Assembly: GCA_003021785.1 (NCBI GenBank)
Contig: PXQU01000016.1
Span: forward strand, 124,001-188,000
From: Halobacteriales archaeon QH_7_65_31
GTDB lineage: Archaea; Halobacteriota; Halobacteria; Halobacteriales; Haloarculaceae
Reading direction: 5' to 3'
DNA length: 64,000 bases
Shown here: piece after piece, positions 8,483-17,833 of the stretch
Layout of the letters: every line of letters begins with the position of its first letter
How positions within the stretch are numbered: position 1 is the stretch's first letter
The notes under the pieces: generated by a model
Seen by the model: the letters and a program-made list of their open reading frames with translations, nothing else
Databases searched by the model: none
What the model was told of the DNA's origin: nothing
Position numbers and translations under genes: made by a program

Positions 8483-11209
8483 ATGAACGTACGTTGCCTG
8501 ACTCTCGTCGCTGTGCTGGTGGTGGTCACAGCGACGGGCCCGTTCGTCGGCGCTGTCGTTGCGACCCAGAACGCGTCGATCACAGCCGATCCACCGACGG
8601 TCGGCGCGACCGCCCAACACACCGTGACGGTGGACGTGACGGATAGCGATGACTCTGAGGGTTCGACCTACTCCTCGTTCATCGTTAATTACGACAGCGC
8701 CGACACGAGCGGCGTCAGCGTCGAAAACGTCTCGACGGCCGAGATCGTTCACGACGGCGGATCGACGGAGGAACTCAGCATCGACAGCGTTACCGTCGGC
8801 AACAGCGATACGTCGCTCACGTTCAGGTTTGAGGATCAGATCGACGTGGTAACAGGCGACACGATCCGACTTGTCTTCAACGGCGTCACGAACCCGTCAG
8901 ACGCGGGGACGGAAAACGTCCAGTACACGATCAATCCAACTAGCGGAGACGACACCACGAGCACCTCATACGAGGTCAACAGCCCGCCGACGGCCGACTT
9001 CGACTACGATCCGAGCAGCCCGACGACCGACGATACAGTCAGCTTCGACGGGAGTCTCTCCTCCGACTCCGACGGCTCGATCGACTCCTACGAGTGGGAC
9101 TTCGGTGACGGGACGACGGCGACCGGGCAGACTCCCACCCACAGCTACGACGACGACGGGAGCTACACGGTCTCGTTGATCGTCACCGACGACGACGGCG
9201 CGACCGACTCGACGACACAGACGATCTCCGTCAGCAACGCCCCGCCGACGGCAGACGTCACCGCGACCCCCGACCCGGCACAGACGAACAAGCAGATCAC
9301 GTTCGACGCCGGCGGTTCCTCTGACTCCGACGGCTCGATCGACTCCTACGAGTGGGACTTCGGTGACGGCACGACGGCGACCGGGCCGACCCCGACTCAC
9401 AGCTACAGCGACAGCGGGAGCTACGACGTGACGCTCACTGTCACCGACGACGACGATTCGACCGACTCGACGACGTACACCGTCACGGTCGAGAACCGGC
9501 CGCCGGACGCCACCTACACGTACACGCCGGAGCAGCCGGACGTTGACAAGACCGTGGAGTTCAATGCGACCGACTCCAGCGACCCGGACGGCTCGATCGC
9601 CTCCTACGAGTGGGACTTTGACGGCGACGAGACGATCGACGCCACCGGCAAGACGACCTCGAAGAGCTGGAGCACGACCGGCACGCGGACCGTGACGCTC
9701 ACGCTCACCGACGACGAGGGCGTGACCGACAGCTACTCGACGCCGGTGACGGTCGGCACACAGCCCCCGACGGCGACGTTCACCGCGACGACGAACGGCG
9801 ACGATCAGCCTGTCGAGTTCGACGCGAGCGACTCGTCGGACCCCGACGGCACGGTCGACTCCTACGACTGGGAGTTCGGTGACGGAGCCACCGCGACCGG
9901 TGCGACCGTCGCACACACCTACGGCGATCCGGGTCAGTACGACGTGACGCTCACCGTCACCGACGAGGACGGCGCAACCGATACCGAGACGCGGACGGTC
10001 TCGGTCGCGAATCTCGATCCGAACGCGAGCCACGTCCGGTCGCCGGAGACCGTCACGCCGGGCGAGACGGTGACGTTCGACGCCGCCGGTTCCTCGGACC
10101 CGGACGACGGTATCACGGGCTACGAGTGGGATCTCGGCGACGGCACGACGGCGACCGGACAAACGGCGGCGACGAGCTACGAGACGCCGGGTGAAAAGCA
10201 GGTCACGCTCACGGTCACCGACGAGGACGACGCGACCGACAGCTATCAGACGACCGTCGTCGTCGAGAACCAGCCGCCGGACGCCGTCGCTACCGTCGAC
10301 GGCGCGACCGCAGTGACCGTCTACACCGACGAGGCGTTCGACATCTCGGCGCTCAACAGCACCGATCCCGACAGCGCCATCGCGAGCTACGACTGGGCGT
10401 TCGGAACCGGCGCGACCGCGAGCGGCCCCGAAGCCACCTACAGCTACGACTCCTCCGGTGAGTACGACGTGACCCTCACCGTCACCGACGAGTACGGGGC
10501 GACCGATACGGTCACGCTCGACGTGGAGGTTCGGCCGCGCCCGGACGAATCGACGGCGACGCCTGACACGCCGGAGCCGACACCGCGCCCGCCGGACACG
10601 ACGACGGCGTCGCTGTCCACGAGCTCGAACGTCTCGGGCGCGACTGTCACGCACAGCGTGGTCGTTCAGCCGGGACAGCGGGCCGCCGGTCATCTCGACG
10701 ATATCGAGATCGCGTACGACCGGGCGAACGTCACGGGCGTCGGGGTGGAAACGCTCTCCGTCGGGGTGGACCGCGACGGCGACGCGGCGGACTACGCCAC
10801 CGACGAGACGCTCACCGTCATCGGGATCGAGATCAGCGACGACGAAAGGACACTCCGTATCAGATTCGACAACACGGTGAATCTCGATCCGGACGACGAG
10901 CTCGTCGTCCGGTACTCCGGCGTGCGGAATCCGAGCGAGGCCGACTCGTATCGCGTCGGGGTTCGGCTGAACACCGCCAGCAGTGGCGGTACTGCGGCGA
11001 GCACGTACGACACGAGAGTCACAGCGACGCCAACGCCGACACCGACACCGACGGCAACAGCGACACCGACAGCGACGACCGAGCCGACGCGAACACCGAC
11101 TCAGACGCCGACACGGTCCCAGACGCCGGCCCTCCGGCTCGGGTTCGGCGCGATCGTCATGCTCGCACTGCTCCTGTTCGTCGCGTTCGCGGCTCGCAGA
11201 AGGGAGTGA
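8483..11209 (+). CDS. secreted PKD-repeat surface protein with C-terminal membrane anchor
   Basis: A 908-residue protein beginning with a signal peptide (MNVRCLTLVAVLVVVTATGPFVGAVVA). A first beta domain of about 130 residues follows, then six PKD domains, each with a PPTADF-like opening and a YEWDFGDGTTATG-like core. A second copy of the first domain type comes next (both contain ITADPP/ASLSTS openings and a V.NPS.A turn). The C-terminus is a Thr-Pro stalk rich in TPTPT, then a hydrophobic helix and RRRE. This is the layout of a cell-surface adhesion or S-layer-associated protein anchored at its C-terminus. Many N-x-T/S sites suggest N-glycosylation and the stalk suggests O-glycosylation. 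The internal repeats are similar enough at DNA level to recombine. Confidence 0.88.
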   Translation: MNVRCLTLVAVLVVVTATGPFVGAVVATQNASITADPPTVGATAQHTVTVDVTDSDDSEGSTYSSFIVNYDSADTSGVSVENVSTAEIVHDGGSTEELSIDSVTVGNSDTSLTFRFEDQIDVVTGDTIRLVFNGVTNPSDAGTENVQYTINPTSGDDTTSTSYEVNSPPTADFDYDPSSPTTDDTVSFDGSLSSDSDGSIDSYEWDFGDGTTATGQTPTHSYDDDGSYTVSLIVTDDDGATDSTTQTISVSNAPPTADVTATPDPAQTNKQITFDAGGSSDSDGSIDSYEWDFGDGTTATGPTPTHSYSDSGSYDVTLTVTDDDDSTDSTTYTVTVENRPPDATYTYTPEQPDVDKTVEFNATDSSDPDGSIASYEWDFDGDETIDATGKTTSKSWSTTGTRTVTLTLTDDEGVTDSYSTPVTVGTQPPTATFTATTNGDDQPVEFDASDSSDPDGTVDSYDWEFGDGATATGATVAHTYGDPGQYDVTLTVTDEDGATDTETRTVSVANLDPNASHVRSPETVTPGETVTFDAAGSSDPDDGITGYEWDLGDGTTATGQTAATSYETPGEKQVTLTVTDEDDATDSYQTTVVVENQPPDAVATVDGATAVTVYTDEAFDISALNSTDPDSAIASYDWAFGTGATASGPEATYSYDSSGEYDVTLTVTDEYGATDTVTLDVEVRPRPDESTATPDTPEPTPRPPDTTTASLSTSSNVSGATVTHSVVVQPGQRAAGHLDDIEIAYDRANVTGVGVETLSVGVDRDGDAADYATDETLTVIGIEISDDERTLRIRFDNTVNLDPDDELVVRYSGVRNPSEADSYRVGVRLNTASSGGTAASTYDTRVTATPTPTPTPTATATPTATTEPTRTPTQTPTRSQTPALRLGFGAIVMLALLLFVAFAARRRE

Positions 11210-11238
11210 TTTAATCGCGATCCGACGTAGCTGCGCGT

Positions 11239-12087
11239 ATGTCCCGACGCTCGCTGCTGTTCTCACCCGCCGACGAGCCGGCACTGTTGCGAAAGGCCCC
11301 CGAGACGGGGGCGGACACCGTCTGTTTCGATCTGGAGGACGCCGTCGCTCCCTCTCGGAAGGCCGACGCGCGCGAGACCGTCGCCTCTGTGCTCGCTGAC
11401 GACGCCTTCGACCCCGACTGTGAGGTGTGCCTGCGAGTGAACCCCGACACCGAGGTCGCGGCCGCCGATCTCGACGCGCTCGATCCCGACGCCCGACTCG
11501 ATGCCGTGATGGTTCCGAAGGTGGAGACTCCAGACGACGTGCTCGCCGTCTCGGAGCTGCTCGCGGAACGCTCCCGCGACGTACCGATCCTCGCGTTATG
11601 CGAGTCGGCCGCCGGCGTGCTCCACGCCGAGGCGATCGCCGCGACTGACGGCGTCGATGCCCTCGCGTTCGGCGCGGAGGATCTCGCGGCCGACATCGGT
11701 GCGACCAGAACGACGGAGGGAACGGAGATACTCCACGCCCGCGAACAGGTCGTCCTCGCCGGTGCTGCCGCCGGTATCGACGTTATCGACACCGTCTACA
11801 CCGATATCGAGGACAGCGACGGACTCGCCGACGAGACGAGCTTCGCGCTCGATCTCGGCTACGACGGAAAGATGTGTATCCACCCCGCACAGGTGGCCGT
11901 GGTCAACGACGCGTTCACGCCGAGCGTCGAGCGCATCGCGTGGGCGCGCCGCATCATCGACAGTGCCGCGGAGGCGACCGACGCAGGGACGGGCGTGTTC
12001 CGCGTCGACGGCGAGATGGTCGATGCGCCGCTCGTCGCACAGGCCGAGCGGGTCCGAGAGCGCGCTCGCGCGGCTGGCGTCTGGTAA
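11239..12087 (+). CDS. citE: HpcH/HpaI (CitE-like) CoA ester lyase
   Basis: A 282-residue TIM-barrel lyase. Motifs are RSLLFSPADEPALL at the N-terminus, DTVCFDLEDAVAPSRK (Mg and CoA site), LRVNPDTEVAA, MVPKVETPDDV and FGAEDLAADIGATR with the metal-binding Glu/Asp, then KMCIHPAQVAVVNDAF. Family members cleave malyl-, beta-methylmalyl- or citramalyl-CoA. In haloarchaea a CitE homologue makes glyoxylate and propionyl-CoA in the methylaspartate cycle; which paralogue this is cannot be told from sequence alone. The glutamate dehydrogenase gene follows 64 bases downstream. Confidence 0.85.
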   Translation: MSRRSLLFSPADEPALLRKAPETGADTVCFDLEDAVAPSRKADARETVASVLADDAFDPDCEVCLRVNPDTEVAAADLDALDPDARLDAVMVPKVETPDDVLAVSELLAERSRDVPILALCESAAGVLHAEAIAATDGVDALAFGAEDLAADIGATRTTEGTEILHAREQVVLAGAAAGIDVIDTVYTDIEDSDGLADETSFALDLGYDGKMCIHPAQVAVVNDAFTPSVERIAWARRIIDSAAEATDAGTGVFRVDGEMVDAPLVAQAERVRERARAAGVW

Positions 12088-12151
12088 CTAAAATCGTTCG
12101 GATGCGAGTCGCTCCGGCACGCTTTTTGACATCGCGAGTGACATATAAACA

Positions 12152-13408
12152 ATGTCCGCAGAGACTGATCCGTTCGAGAGTCTTCAGGCGCAGCTGGACG
12201 ACGCCGCGGCGTATATCGATCTCGACGACGGGCTGCTCCGCCGGCTGAAAAACCCGGAGCGAATCCTCGAAACGAACCTGACGATCCGAATGGACGACGG
12301 GCGACTGGAGACGTTCCGTGCCTACCGCTCACAGTTCAACGGTGATCGCGGCCCGTACAAAGGCGGCATCCGCTACCATCCGGGCGTGAGCCGCGCGGAA
12401 GTGAAGGCGCTCTCCGGCTGGATGGTGTACAAGGCCGCGACCGTCGATATCCCGTACGGCGGCGGAAAGGGTGGGATCGTCGTCGATCCCTCGGAGCTGT
12501 CCGCAAGCGAGATAGAGCGGCTCACCCGCGCGTTCGCCACAGAGCTGCGTCCTCTCATCGGCGAGGACAGGGACATTCCGGCTCCCGACGTGAACACGGG
12601 CCAGCGCGAGATGAACTGGATCAAGAACACCTACGAGACGCTGGAGCACACGACCGAGCCGGGCGTCGTTACCGGGAAGGCGCTGGACTCGGGCGGCTCG
12701 GAGGGGCGAGTCGAGGCGACCGGTCGCTCGACGATGCTCACCGCACGCGAGGCGTTCGACTATCTCGACCGCGACATCGAGGGGGCGACCGTCGCCGTTC
12801 AGGGGTACGGAAACGCGGGAGCCATCGCGGCCCGGCTCCTCTCGACGGAGACCGACGCGACCGTCGTCGCCGTCTCCGACTCCTCGGGAGGGATTCACGA
12901 TCCCGACGGGTTCGATCCCGCGGCCGTCCGCGAACACAAGCACGACACCGGCTCGGTCGTCGGCTACGACGGCACGACGGCGCTGACGAACGAGGAGCTG
13001 CTGACGCTCGACGTGGACCTGCTCGTCCCCGCCGCACTGGAGAACGCTATCGACGCCGACCTCGCCGAGCGCGTCGAGGCGGACGTGATCGTCGAGGCGG
13101 CGAACGGACCGCTGACGCCCGACGCCGACAGCGTGCTCACCGACCGCGACGTGCACGTCCTGCCCGATATTCTCGCGAACGCCGGCGGCGTGACGGTGTC
13201 GTACTTCGAGTGGGTGCAGAACCGCCAGCGGTTCGGCTGGACCGAAGACCGCGTCGTCGACGAGCTGGAACGCGTCATCACGGACGCGTTCGACGGACTG
13301 ACGGAGGCGTACGAGACGTACGACGTGCCGAACTTCCGGACTGCGGCCTACATCATCGCGCTCAAGCGGGTCATCAACGCCCACGCCGAGTCCGGGACTT
13401 GGCCCTAA
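12152..13408 (+). CDS. gdh: glutamate dehydrogenase
   Basis: A 418-residue hexameric-type dehydrogenase converting 2-oxoglutarate and ammonia to glutamate. The substrate domain shows [12 protein letters not shown], then the catalytic lysine segment [16 protein letters not shown], and [15 protein letters not shown]. The Rossmann nucleotide site reads [17 protein letters not shown], and the C-terminus has [15 protein letters not shown]. Length and motifs are complete. A TTTTTGA run at 12123-12129, about 25 bases before the ATG, fits a leaderless promoter; the nearer ATATAAA string at 12143 is too close to serve this start. Confidence 0.93.
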   Translation: MSAETDPFESLQAQLDDAAAYIDLDDGLLRRLKNPERILETNLTIRMDDGRLETFRAYRSQFNGDRGPYKGGIRYHPGVSRAEVKALSGWMVYKAATVDIPYGGGKGGIVVDPSELSASEIERLTRAFATELRPLIGEDRDIPAPDVNTGQREMNWIKNTYETLEHTTEPGVVTGKALDSGGSEGRVEATGRSTMLTAREAFDYLDRDIEGATVAVQGYGNAGAIAARLLSTETDATVVAVSDSSGGIHDPDGFDPAAVREHKHDTGSVVGYDGTTALTNEELLTLDVDLLVPAALENAIDADLAERVEADVIVEAANGPLTPDADSVLTDRDVHVLPDILANAGGVTVSYFEWVQNRQRFGWTEDRVVDELERVITDAFDGLTEAYETYDVPNFRTAAYIIALKRVINAHAESGTWP

Positions 13409-13629
13409 AGCGAGAAAGCGTACGCCAGCAGGAAACCGAAGTAGACGAGCACGAGCAGGCCGAGCGCCTTGTACCGGAACAGGGTTATCTCGTCTTCCTC
13501 CTGCTGGTACGCTCGCTCGAAGGCGGCCCGTTCACGCGTCGATAGCTGTGGCCCGTGGCGGTGGCCGCGATGGAGGTCGCGGTACGTCTCGTCGGTGAAC
13601 GTGCGGTCACAGTAGGGACAGTCGTTCAT
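13405..13629 (-). CDS. small C2H2 zinc-finger protein with C-terminal membrane helix
   Basis: A 74-residue protein. Cys4 and Cys7, with His20 and His23 or His25, form a C2H2-type finger ([23 protein letters not shown]). A charged linker ([11 protein letters not shown]) leads to one membrane helix ([18 protein letters not shown]). It begins one base after the stop of the upstream 12-helix membrane protein, so the two form an operon. Located beside cox subunit genes, it may assist oxidase biogenesis, which is inference from position only. It overlaps the glutamate dehydrogenase stop by four bases. Confidence 0.75.
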   Translation of the reverse strand: MNDCPYCDRTFTDETYRDLHRGHRHGPQLSTRERAAFERAYQQEEDEITLFRYKALGLLVLVYFGFLLAYAFSL

Positions 13630-13630
13630 A

Positions 13631-15064
13631 TCAGATGAAGGGTGGTGCTGCGTACGGTCGTGAGACGATCCAGAGCGAGCTCATCGTGTAGAACATCATG
13701 ACCAGCGTGAGGAGATACTGGCTTCTGACGGCCTGGATCCGGGAGGGGAACAGCTCGTAGCCGACGCCGTGGGCCGCCCAGACCGCGAGGATATGCCCTG
13801 CGAGGACGAACACCAGCGACGCCAGCCCGAACCAGCTCGGGAGCGTCACGAGGAACGCCTGCCCCGGCGAGAGCGGGTTCACCAACGCGTTCGCGAGCGC
13901 GGGCAGGAGATTCAGGAAGTAGCCTAGATAGTGAGCGACGTGATACCCCGCGGCGATGGCGAGCAGCGACGGGGCGAACCGCGCGGCGAGTTCGGCCGTC
14001 GAACGGGTCGTCTCGGCGAGCCGCCGCCCGTAGCGGATCGCGAGCAGATAGACGCCGAGGAACCCCGCGAAGCCGACGACGAGCGCGAGCGGATAGAGGA
14101 GGGGGGCCGGTAGCCCGACGCCGACGACCCAGCGGGCGAAGGCCGCCCACGGCACTGTCGCCACCAGCCCGTCGTACGTCGTCCCCCACAGCAGCGCGAC
14201 GACGAACGCGATATCGCCCGAGGAGTCGACCCACGAGGTCTGGAGTCCAGCGCCCGGGTAACGGAGTCGCAGGCGTCCGTCTTCGGTCGTGAGCGAGGCG
14301 ACGCGCCCGTACGCGCTGAAGACACGAGAGAGGGGATCGTACTCCGTGAAGTAGTCGTCACCGACGACGACGCCCCCGAGCACCGTCACGAGCCCGTAGA
14401 CGGCGACGGTAGTCGCGAGCAGCTGCGGTGCGTCTGCCAGCGGACTCACGACTTCGATCCAGATGAGCGTGAGCAGGCCGACGGTCGCGAGCCATCCTCC
14501 ATCGACCGGTAGCTCGCGGTCCAACGAAGGGAGCCACCGAGTGATCGTCCGAAACGGGTTCAGGATCGGCCAGCCGTTGCCGACCAGATACGCCGACATC
14601 GCGAGACCAGCCCACCAGCCGCTCCAGACGAACAGGATGGCGGCGTTCCGTAGCGGGTCGGTCGGAACCTCGGTGAGCAGCGGGACCGGAAGCTCGGTTC
14701 GTCCGGCCAGCAGGCCGGTCGCGAGCACGACCGCGAGCCCGGCCAGCCCGACGGCACGGCCCAGCCCGACGAGCAGGGAGTGCCGCGTCGATCCGAGGGT
14801 GTACCGGTAGTCGTGAACGTATCGGAGGAAGGCGCGATCGGTCGCGAGCGACGAGAGGATGAACGACACGCCGACGACGCCGCCGCCGGTGGCGAGAAAC
14901 AGCCACGTCGGGACGGCGACGCCGCGGCCCGCGTTCGAGCCGAGGCTCCCGCCGTGCGCGAGCGCCCGCCCGGCGAACAAGACGGTCACAGTGAGGGCGA
15001 CGAGCGAGCCACAGAAGACGCGCACCCATCGCCGTCGCTGTCGTCGCGCTCGCGTCGCTGTCAT
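13631..15064 (-). CDS. multi-pass membrane protein of the cox cluster, unknown function
   Basis: A 477-residue protein with about 11-12 hydrophobic segments and a basic N-terminus (MTATRARRQRRRW). No named family is recognised. Scattered histidines inside membrane segments (GYHVAHYLGYFL, LAGHILAVWAAHGVGYEL) could ligate heme or copper. A luminal-side AHGGS motif near residue 36 recalls copper-resistance or CtaG-like proteins, but the match is weak. The gene is divergent from coxC and co-directional with the C2H2 membrane protein, so a role in terminal oxidase assembly or electron input is a reasonable guess. Confidence 0.75.
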   Translation of the reverse strand: MTATRARRQRRRWVRVFCGSLVALTVTVLFAGRALAHGGSLGSNAGRGVAVPTWLFLATGGGVVGVSFILSSLATDRAFLRYVHDYRYTLGSTRHSLLVGLGRAVGLAGLAVVLATGLLAGRTELPVPLLTEVPTDPLRNAAILFVWSGWWAGLAMSAYLVGNGWPILNPFRTITRWLPSLDRELPVDGGWLATVGLLTLIWIEVVSPLADAPQLLATTVAVYGLVTVLGGVVVGDDYFTEYDPLSRVFSAYGRVASLTTEDGRLRLRYPGAGLQTSWVDSSGDIAFVVALLWGTTYDGLVATVPWAAFARWVVGVGLPAPLLYPLALVVGFAGFLGVYLLAIRYGRRLAETTRSTAELAARFAPSLLAIAAGYHVAHYLGYFLNLLPALANALVNPLSPGQAFLVTLPSWFGLASLVFVLAGHILAVWAAHGVGYELFPSRIQAVRSQYLLTLVMMFYTMSSLWIVSRPYAAPPFI

Positions 15065-15148
15065 CAGTGCCAGTTACACTGCCTGCCACGTATAGCCGTC
15101 GGAACCGAACCGGCCACCGGCGTGGCGGCTGAACGGCTCATAGGAGGG

Positions 15149-15156
15149 CTTTTATC
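15149..15156 (+). promoter_or_regulatory. TATA-like box for coxC
   Basis: CTTTTATC is centred about 26 bases before the coxC ATG at 15179, the spacing expected for a leaderless haloarchaeal transcript. No Shine-Dalgarno-like sequence precedes the start. Confidence 0.5.
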
Positions 15157-15178
15157 TGTCGGGTCGCAAGCCGCGACT

Positions 15179-16036
15179 ATGAGCAACGCGGACGAAACAG
15201 ACGACCACAGCCACCATCTCCCGGCCGTCGAGGACTGGCCGCACGGCTTCGGCGAGGCGTCGTGGTGGCCGTTCGTGACGGCAATCAGCGCGGCGATTAT
15301 CTACGCCGGCGCGGCGATGTTCATCCTCGCGCGCGGGAGCGACCCACTCGTCCCGATGGAGTACGGACTGGGTGCGTTCGCGCTCGGCGTCGTCGGCTTC
15401 GCCGTCGGACTCTACGGCTGGACCTACCACGCCTTCATCGCCGCCTACTGGGAGGGAAGTTCGAGCGGAACCGGTCTCCGGCTCGGTATGCTGGCGTTCC
15501 TCGGCTCGGAAATCGCGACGTTCGGTGCGGGGTTCGTCTACTACTTCTTCATCCGTTCGGACGTGTGGACCGAAGCGATGCTTCCCGAACTCGTCGTCAG
15601 CGGCGACATCTTCAGTAATCTCGTCATCATCAACACGGTGCTGCTGCTCGTCTCCTCGGTGACGCTTCACTACGCGCACGTCGCGCTCCGGAACAGCAAC
15701 CGTCGCCGCTTCCTCGGGCTGCTCGGCATGACGCTGCTGCTCGGTGTCGTCTTCCTCGGCGGGCAGGTGTTCGAGTACTACGAGTTCATCGTCCACGAGG
15801 AGTTCGGACTCGTCGGCGGGGCGTTCAACTCCGCCTTCTACGGGTTGACTGGGCTTCACGGACTCCACGTGAGCCTCGGTGCGGTGTTGCTCGGAATCGT
15901 CTTCGTCCGGTCGCTCCTCGGGCAGTACACCGACGAGAACCACACCTCCGTCACTACCGTCTCGATGTACTGGCACTTCGTCGACGTGGTGTGGGTGTTC
16001 CTCGTGCTCGTGCTCTACATCGGCGCGATCGTCTGA
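15179..16036 (+). CDS. coxC: heme-copper oxidase subunit III
   Basis: A 285-residue membrane protein with seven helices. Subunit III features include WPFVTAISAAIIYAG, EIATFGAGFVYYFFIRSD (the conserved Glu of the lipid-binding helix pair), TGLHGLHVSLGAVLLG and MYWHFVDVVWVFLVLVLYI, the standard C-terminal signature. The soluble N-terminus is His-rich (DDHSHHLPAVEDWPHGFGEAS). It stabilises the oxidase and proton pumping. A TATA box lies about 26 bases upstream. The biotin ligase gene follows on the same strand. Confidence 0.93.
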   Translation: MSNADETDDHSHHLPAVEDWPHGFGEASWWPFVTAISAAIIYAGAAMFILARGSDPLVPMEYGLGAFALGVVGFAVGLYGWTYHAFIAAYWEGSSSGTGLRLGMLAFLGSEIATFGAGFVYYFFIRSDVWTEAMLPELVVSGDIFSNLVIINTVLLLVSSVTLHYAHVALRNSNRRRFLGLLGMTLLLGVVFLGGQVFEYYEFIVHEEFGLVGGAFNSAFYGLTGLHGLHVSLGAVLLGIVFVRSLLGQYTDENHTSVTTVSMYWHFVDVVWVFLVLVLYIGAIV

Positions 16037-16088
16037 GCCGGTTCGACGCTTCCTTACCATTTTCACCCCTGCGAGCCGTCACGCCGGC

Positions 16089-16916
16089 ATGGACGAGTCC
16101 GAACTGGAGTCACGACTCGGTGTGCCCGTCACGACCTTCGACGCCACGCCCGACACGAGCGGCTCGCTCCGGCGACAGATCCCCGACGCGCCCCACGGGA
16201 GCTTCGCCGTTGCGAACGAGCTGACCGCCGCACGCGGGCGCACCGGGAACGCGTGGGCCGCTCCTCCGGGTGGTGTCTGGTCGTCGACGCTGCTGTATCC
16301 GGAGCTATCGCCCGCGCAGGTGGGGCGACTCACTATCGCCGGCGGTGTCGCGACCTGCGAGACGGCCCGCTCGTTCGGGCTCGACGCTCGGCTGAAGTGG
16401 CCGAACGACGTGGTCGTCGACCGCGACGGCGACCGCCACAAGCTGGCCGGCGTCCTGACCGAGGCGATCGTCGATGCGGTCCCGGTCATCGGGAAGCCAG
16501 TCGGCGACGTGTTCGACGACCCGGACGAGCTGGAGGCGGTCGTGATGGGAATCGGTGTGAACGCCGATCTCGATCCCGACGCGCTCGACACCGACAGGGC
16601 CGTGACGACGATACGCGCCGAACGGGGCGGGCCGGTCTCGCGCCAGTCCGTCGCCGCCCGGCTCCACGAGCGCCTGCTCGCCCGGGTCGAGCTGGCCGAG
16701 ACCGACGGCGGGTTCGCGGACGTGCTCGATAGCTGGCGCGAACACGCGGTCACGCTCGGCGAGCAGGTACGGGTCGAGACGGGAGCCGGCGAAACGGAGA
16801 CGATCCACGGAACGGCAGTCGACGTGAGCGAGACGGGCGCGCTGCTGGTCGAGACGGACGACAGGACAAGAGAACTGACCGACGGGGAGTGTGAGTCGGT
16901 GCGGCGCGTCAGCTAG
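16089..16916 (+). CDS. birA: biotin--[acyl-CoA carboxylase] ligase
   Basis: A 275-residue biotin protein ligase that activates biotin with ATP and attaches it to the carboxyl carrier domain. TAARGRTGNAWAAPPGGVW corresponds to the GRGR.G biotinyl-AMP loop, RLKWPNDVVVDR is the conserved KWPND motif, and KLAGVLTE and GIGVNAD are also typical. A C-terminal SH3-like domain (VDVSETGALLVETDD) is present. There is no N-terminal DNA-binding domain, so it is not a BirA-type repressor. Its presence fits the two carboxyltransferase genes in this window, although it sits between cox genes. It overlaps the convergent coxB by four bases. Confidence 0.92.
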   Translation: MDESELESRLGVPVTTFDATPDTSGSLRRQIPDAPHGSFAVANELTAARGRTGNAWAAPPGGVWSSTLLYPELSPAQVGRLTIAGGVATCETARSFGLDARLKWPNDVVVDRDGDRHKLAGVLTEAIVDAVPVIGKPVGDVFDDPDELEAVVMGIGVNADLDPDALDTDRAVTTIRAERGGPVSRQSVAARLHERLLARVELAETDGGFADVLDSWREHAVTLGEQVRVETGAGETETIHGTAVDVSETGALLVETDDRTRELTDGECESVRRVS

Positions 16917-17737
16917 CGGTTCGCGAGGAACTCCTCGGGATCCTCGACGAACTGCTGATACTCGTCGTCCGAGACGACGAGCACCTCACCGAGCATCGCC
17001 GAGTGACCGACGCCACAGTACTCGGCGCAGTAGAGCTGATACCGGTTCCCCTCCGCCTCAGGGCTCAGCTCGGTCGTGATGGTGTTGTACTTTCCGGGCA
17101 TCGCGTCCTGCTTCAGCCCGAGGTCCGGGATGTGGACGGCGTGGAGCCAGTCGACCGAGGTGACGTGGAGGTACACGGTCCTGTTCGACGGTAGGACGAG
17201 GGGCTCGCCGGCGCTGCTGGTCATGGAGACCATCGTCGAGGTGTTACCGTTCTCCATCGTCTCGGTGTAGTTGAACGTCCAGTAGTACTTCTGTGCGGTC
17301 ACCTCGATCTCCAGCACTTCCTCCTGATCGGCCGGAGACGGGCCGACGGCCCCGGGGTAGTCGTGGGTGACGGCGGGCTCGACCGCGTTCGGGTTCTGTG
17401 CGGCCGTGACACCGCCGACCAGCGGGCTTCCGAGCGCGGCGTACGCGGTGACACCGACGAACAGCAGAACGATGGCGGTCGTGACGGTCCACGTGATTTC
17501 GAGCCGACGGTTCTCCTGTGTCGGCTTCGGATCGTCGTTGTTACGGTAGCGAACGACGGTGTAGATCAGTATCGCCTCGACCACAACGGTGATGATGGCC
17601 GCGACGTAGAGCAGCTCGAGGTTCAGGGAGCTGATGATGCCGATGTTCTCAGACGGCTGTGCCGCGGCCGGTCCGACGGCGACGGCGAGAAGCGCGATGG
17701 CCGCCGAGAGAATCCCTGCGACGCGCGTGCGTTTCAT
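16913..17737 (-). CDS. coxB: heme-copper oxidase subunit II
   Basis: A 274-residue CuA subunit. A signal-like hydrophobic N-terminus (IALLAVAVGPAAAQ) is followed by two membrane helices (AAIITVVVEAILIYTVVRY, TTAIVLLFVGVTAYAAL), then the exported cupredoxin domain. CuA ligands are visible in YQLYCAEYCGVGHSAMLGEV (two Cys, His, Met) with the upstream His in DWLHAVHIPDLG. It accepts electrons from a blue copper protein or cytochrome. The ATG at 17737 is chosen because the signal peptide starts there. It is divergent from the ctaB fusion gene. Subunit I is not in the window. Confidence 0.93.
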   Translation of the reverse strand: MKRTRVAGILSAAIALLAVAVGPAAAQPSENIGIISSLNLELLYVAAIITVVVEAILIYTVVRYRNNDDPKPTQENRRLEITWTVTTAIVLLFVGVTAYAALGSPLVGGVTAAQNPNAVEPAVTHDYPGAVGPSPADQEEVLEIEVTAQKYYWTFNYTETMENGNTSTMVSMTSSAGEPLVLPSNRTVYLHVTSVDWLHAVHIPDLGLKQDAMPGKYNTITTELSPEAEGNRYQLYCAEYCGVGHSAMLGEVLVVSDDEYQQFVEDPEEFLANR

Positions 17738-17833
17738 GATCGCAGTTGGGAGCGATGCCACATTAACCCCGCGGATGCGGTCTCTCCCCCGAGAAACGCG
17801 GAGCATAAGTAGAGTCGAACCCACGTTCCGGCA

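Noticed and set aside
8966..11284. Long minus-strand frame opposite the PKD protein
   Set aside because: Its arginine-rich, low-complexity translation mirrors the repeats of the real gene and has no domain.
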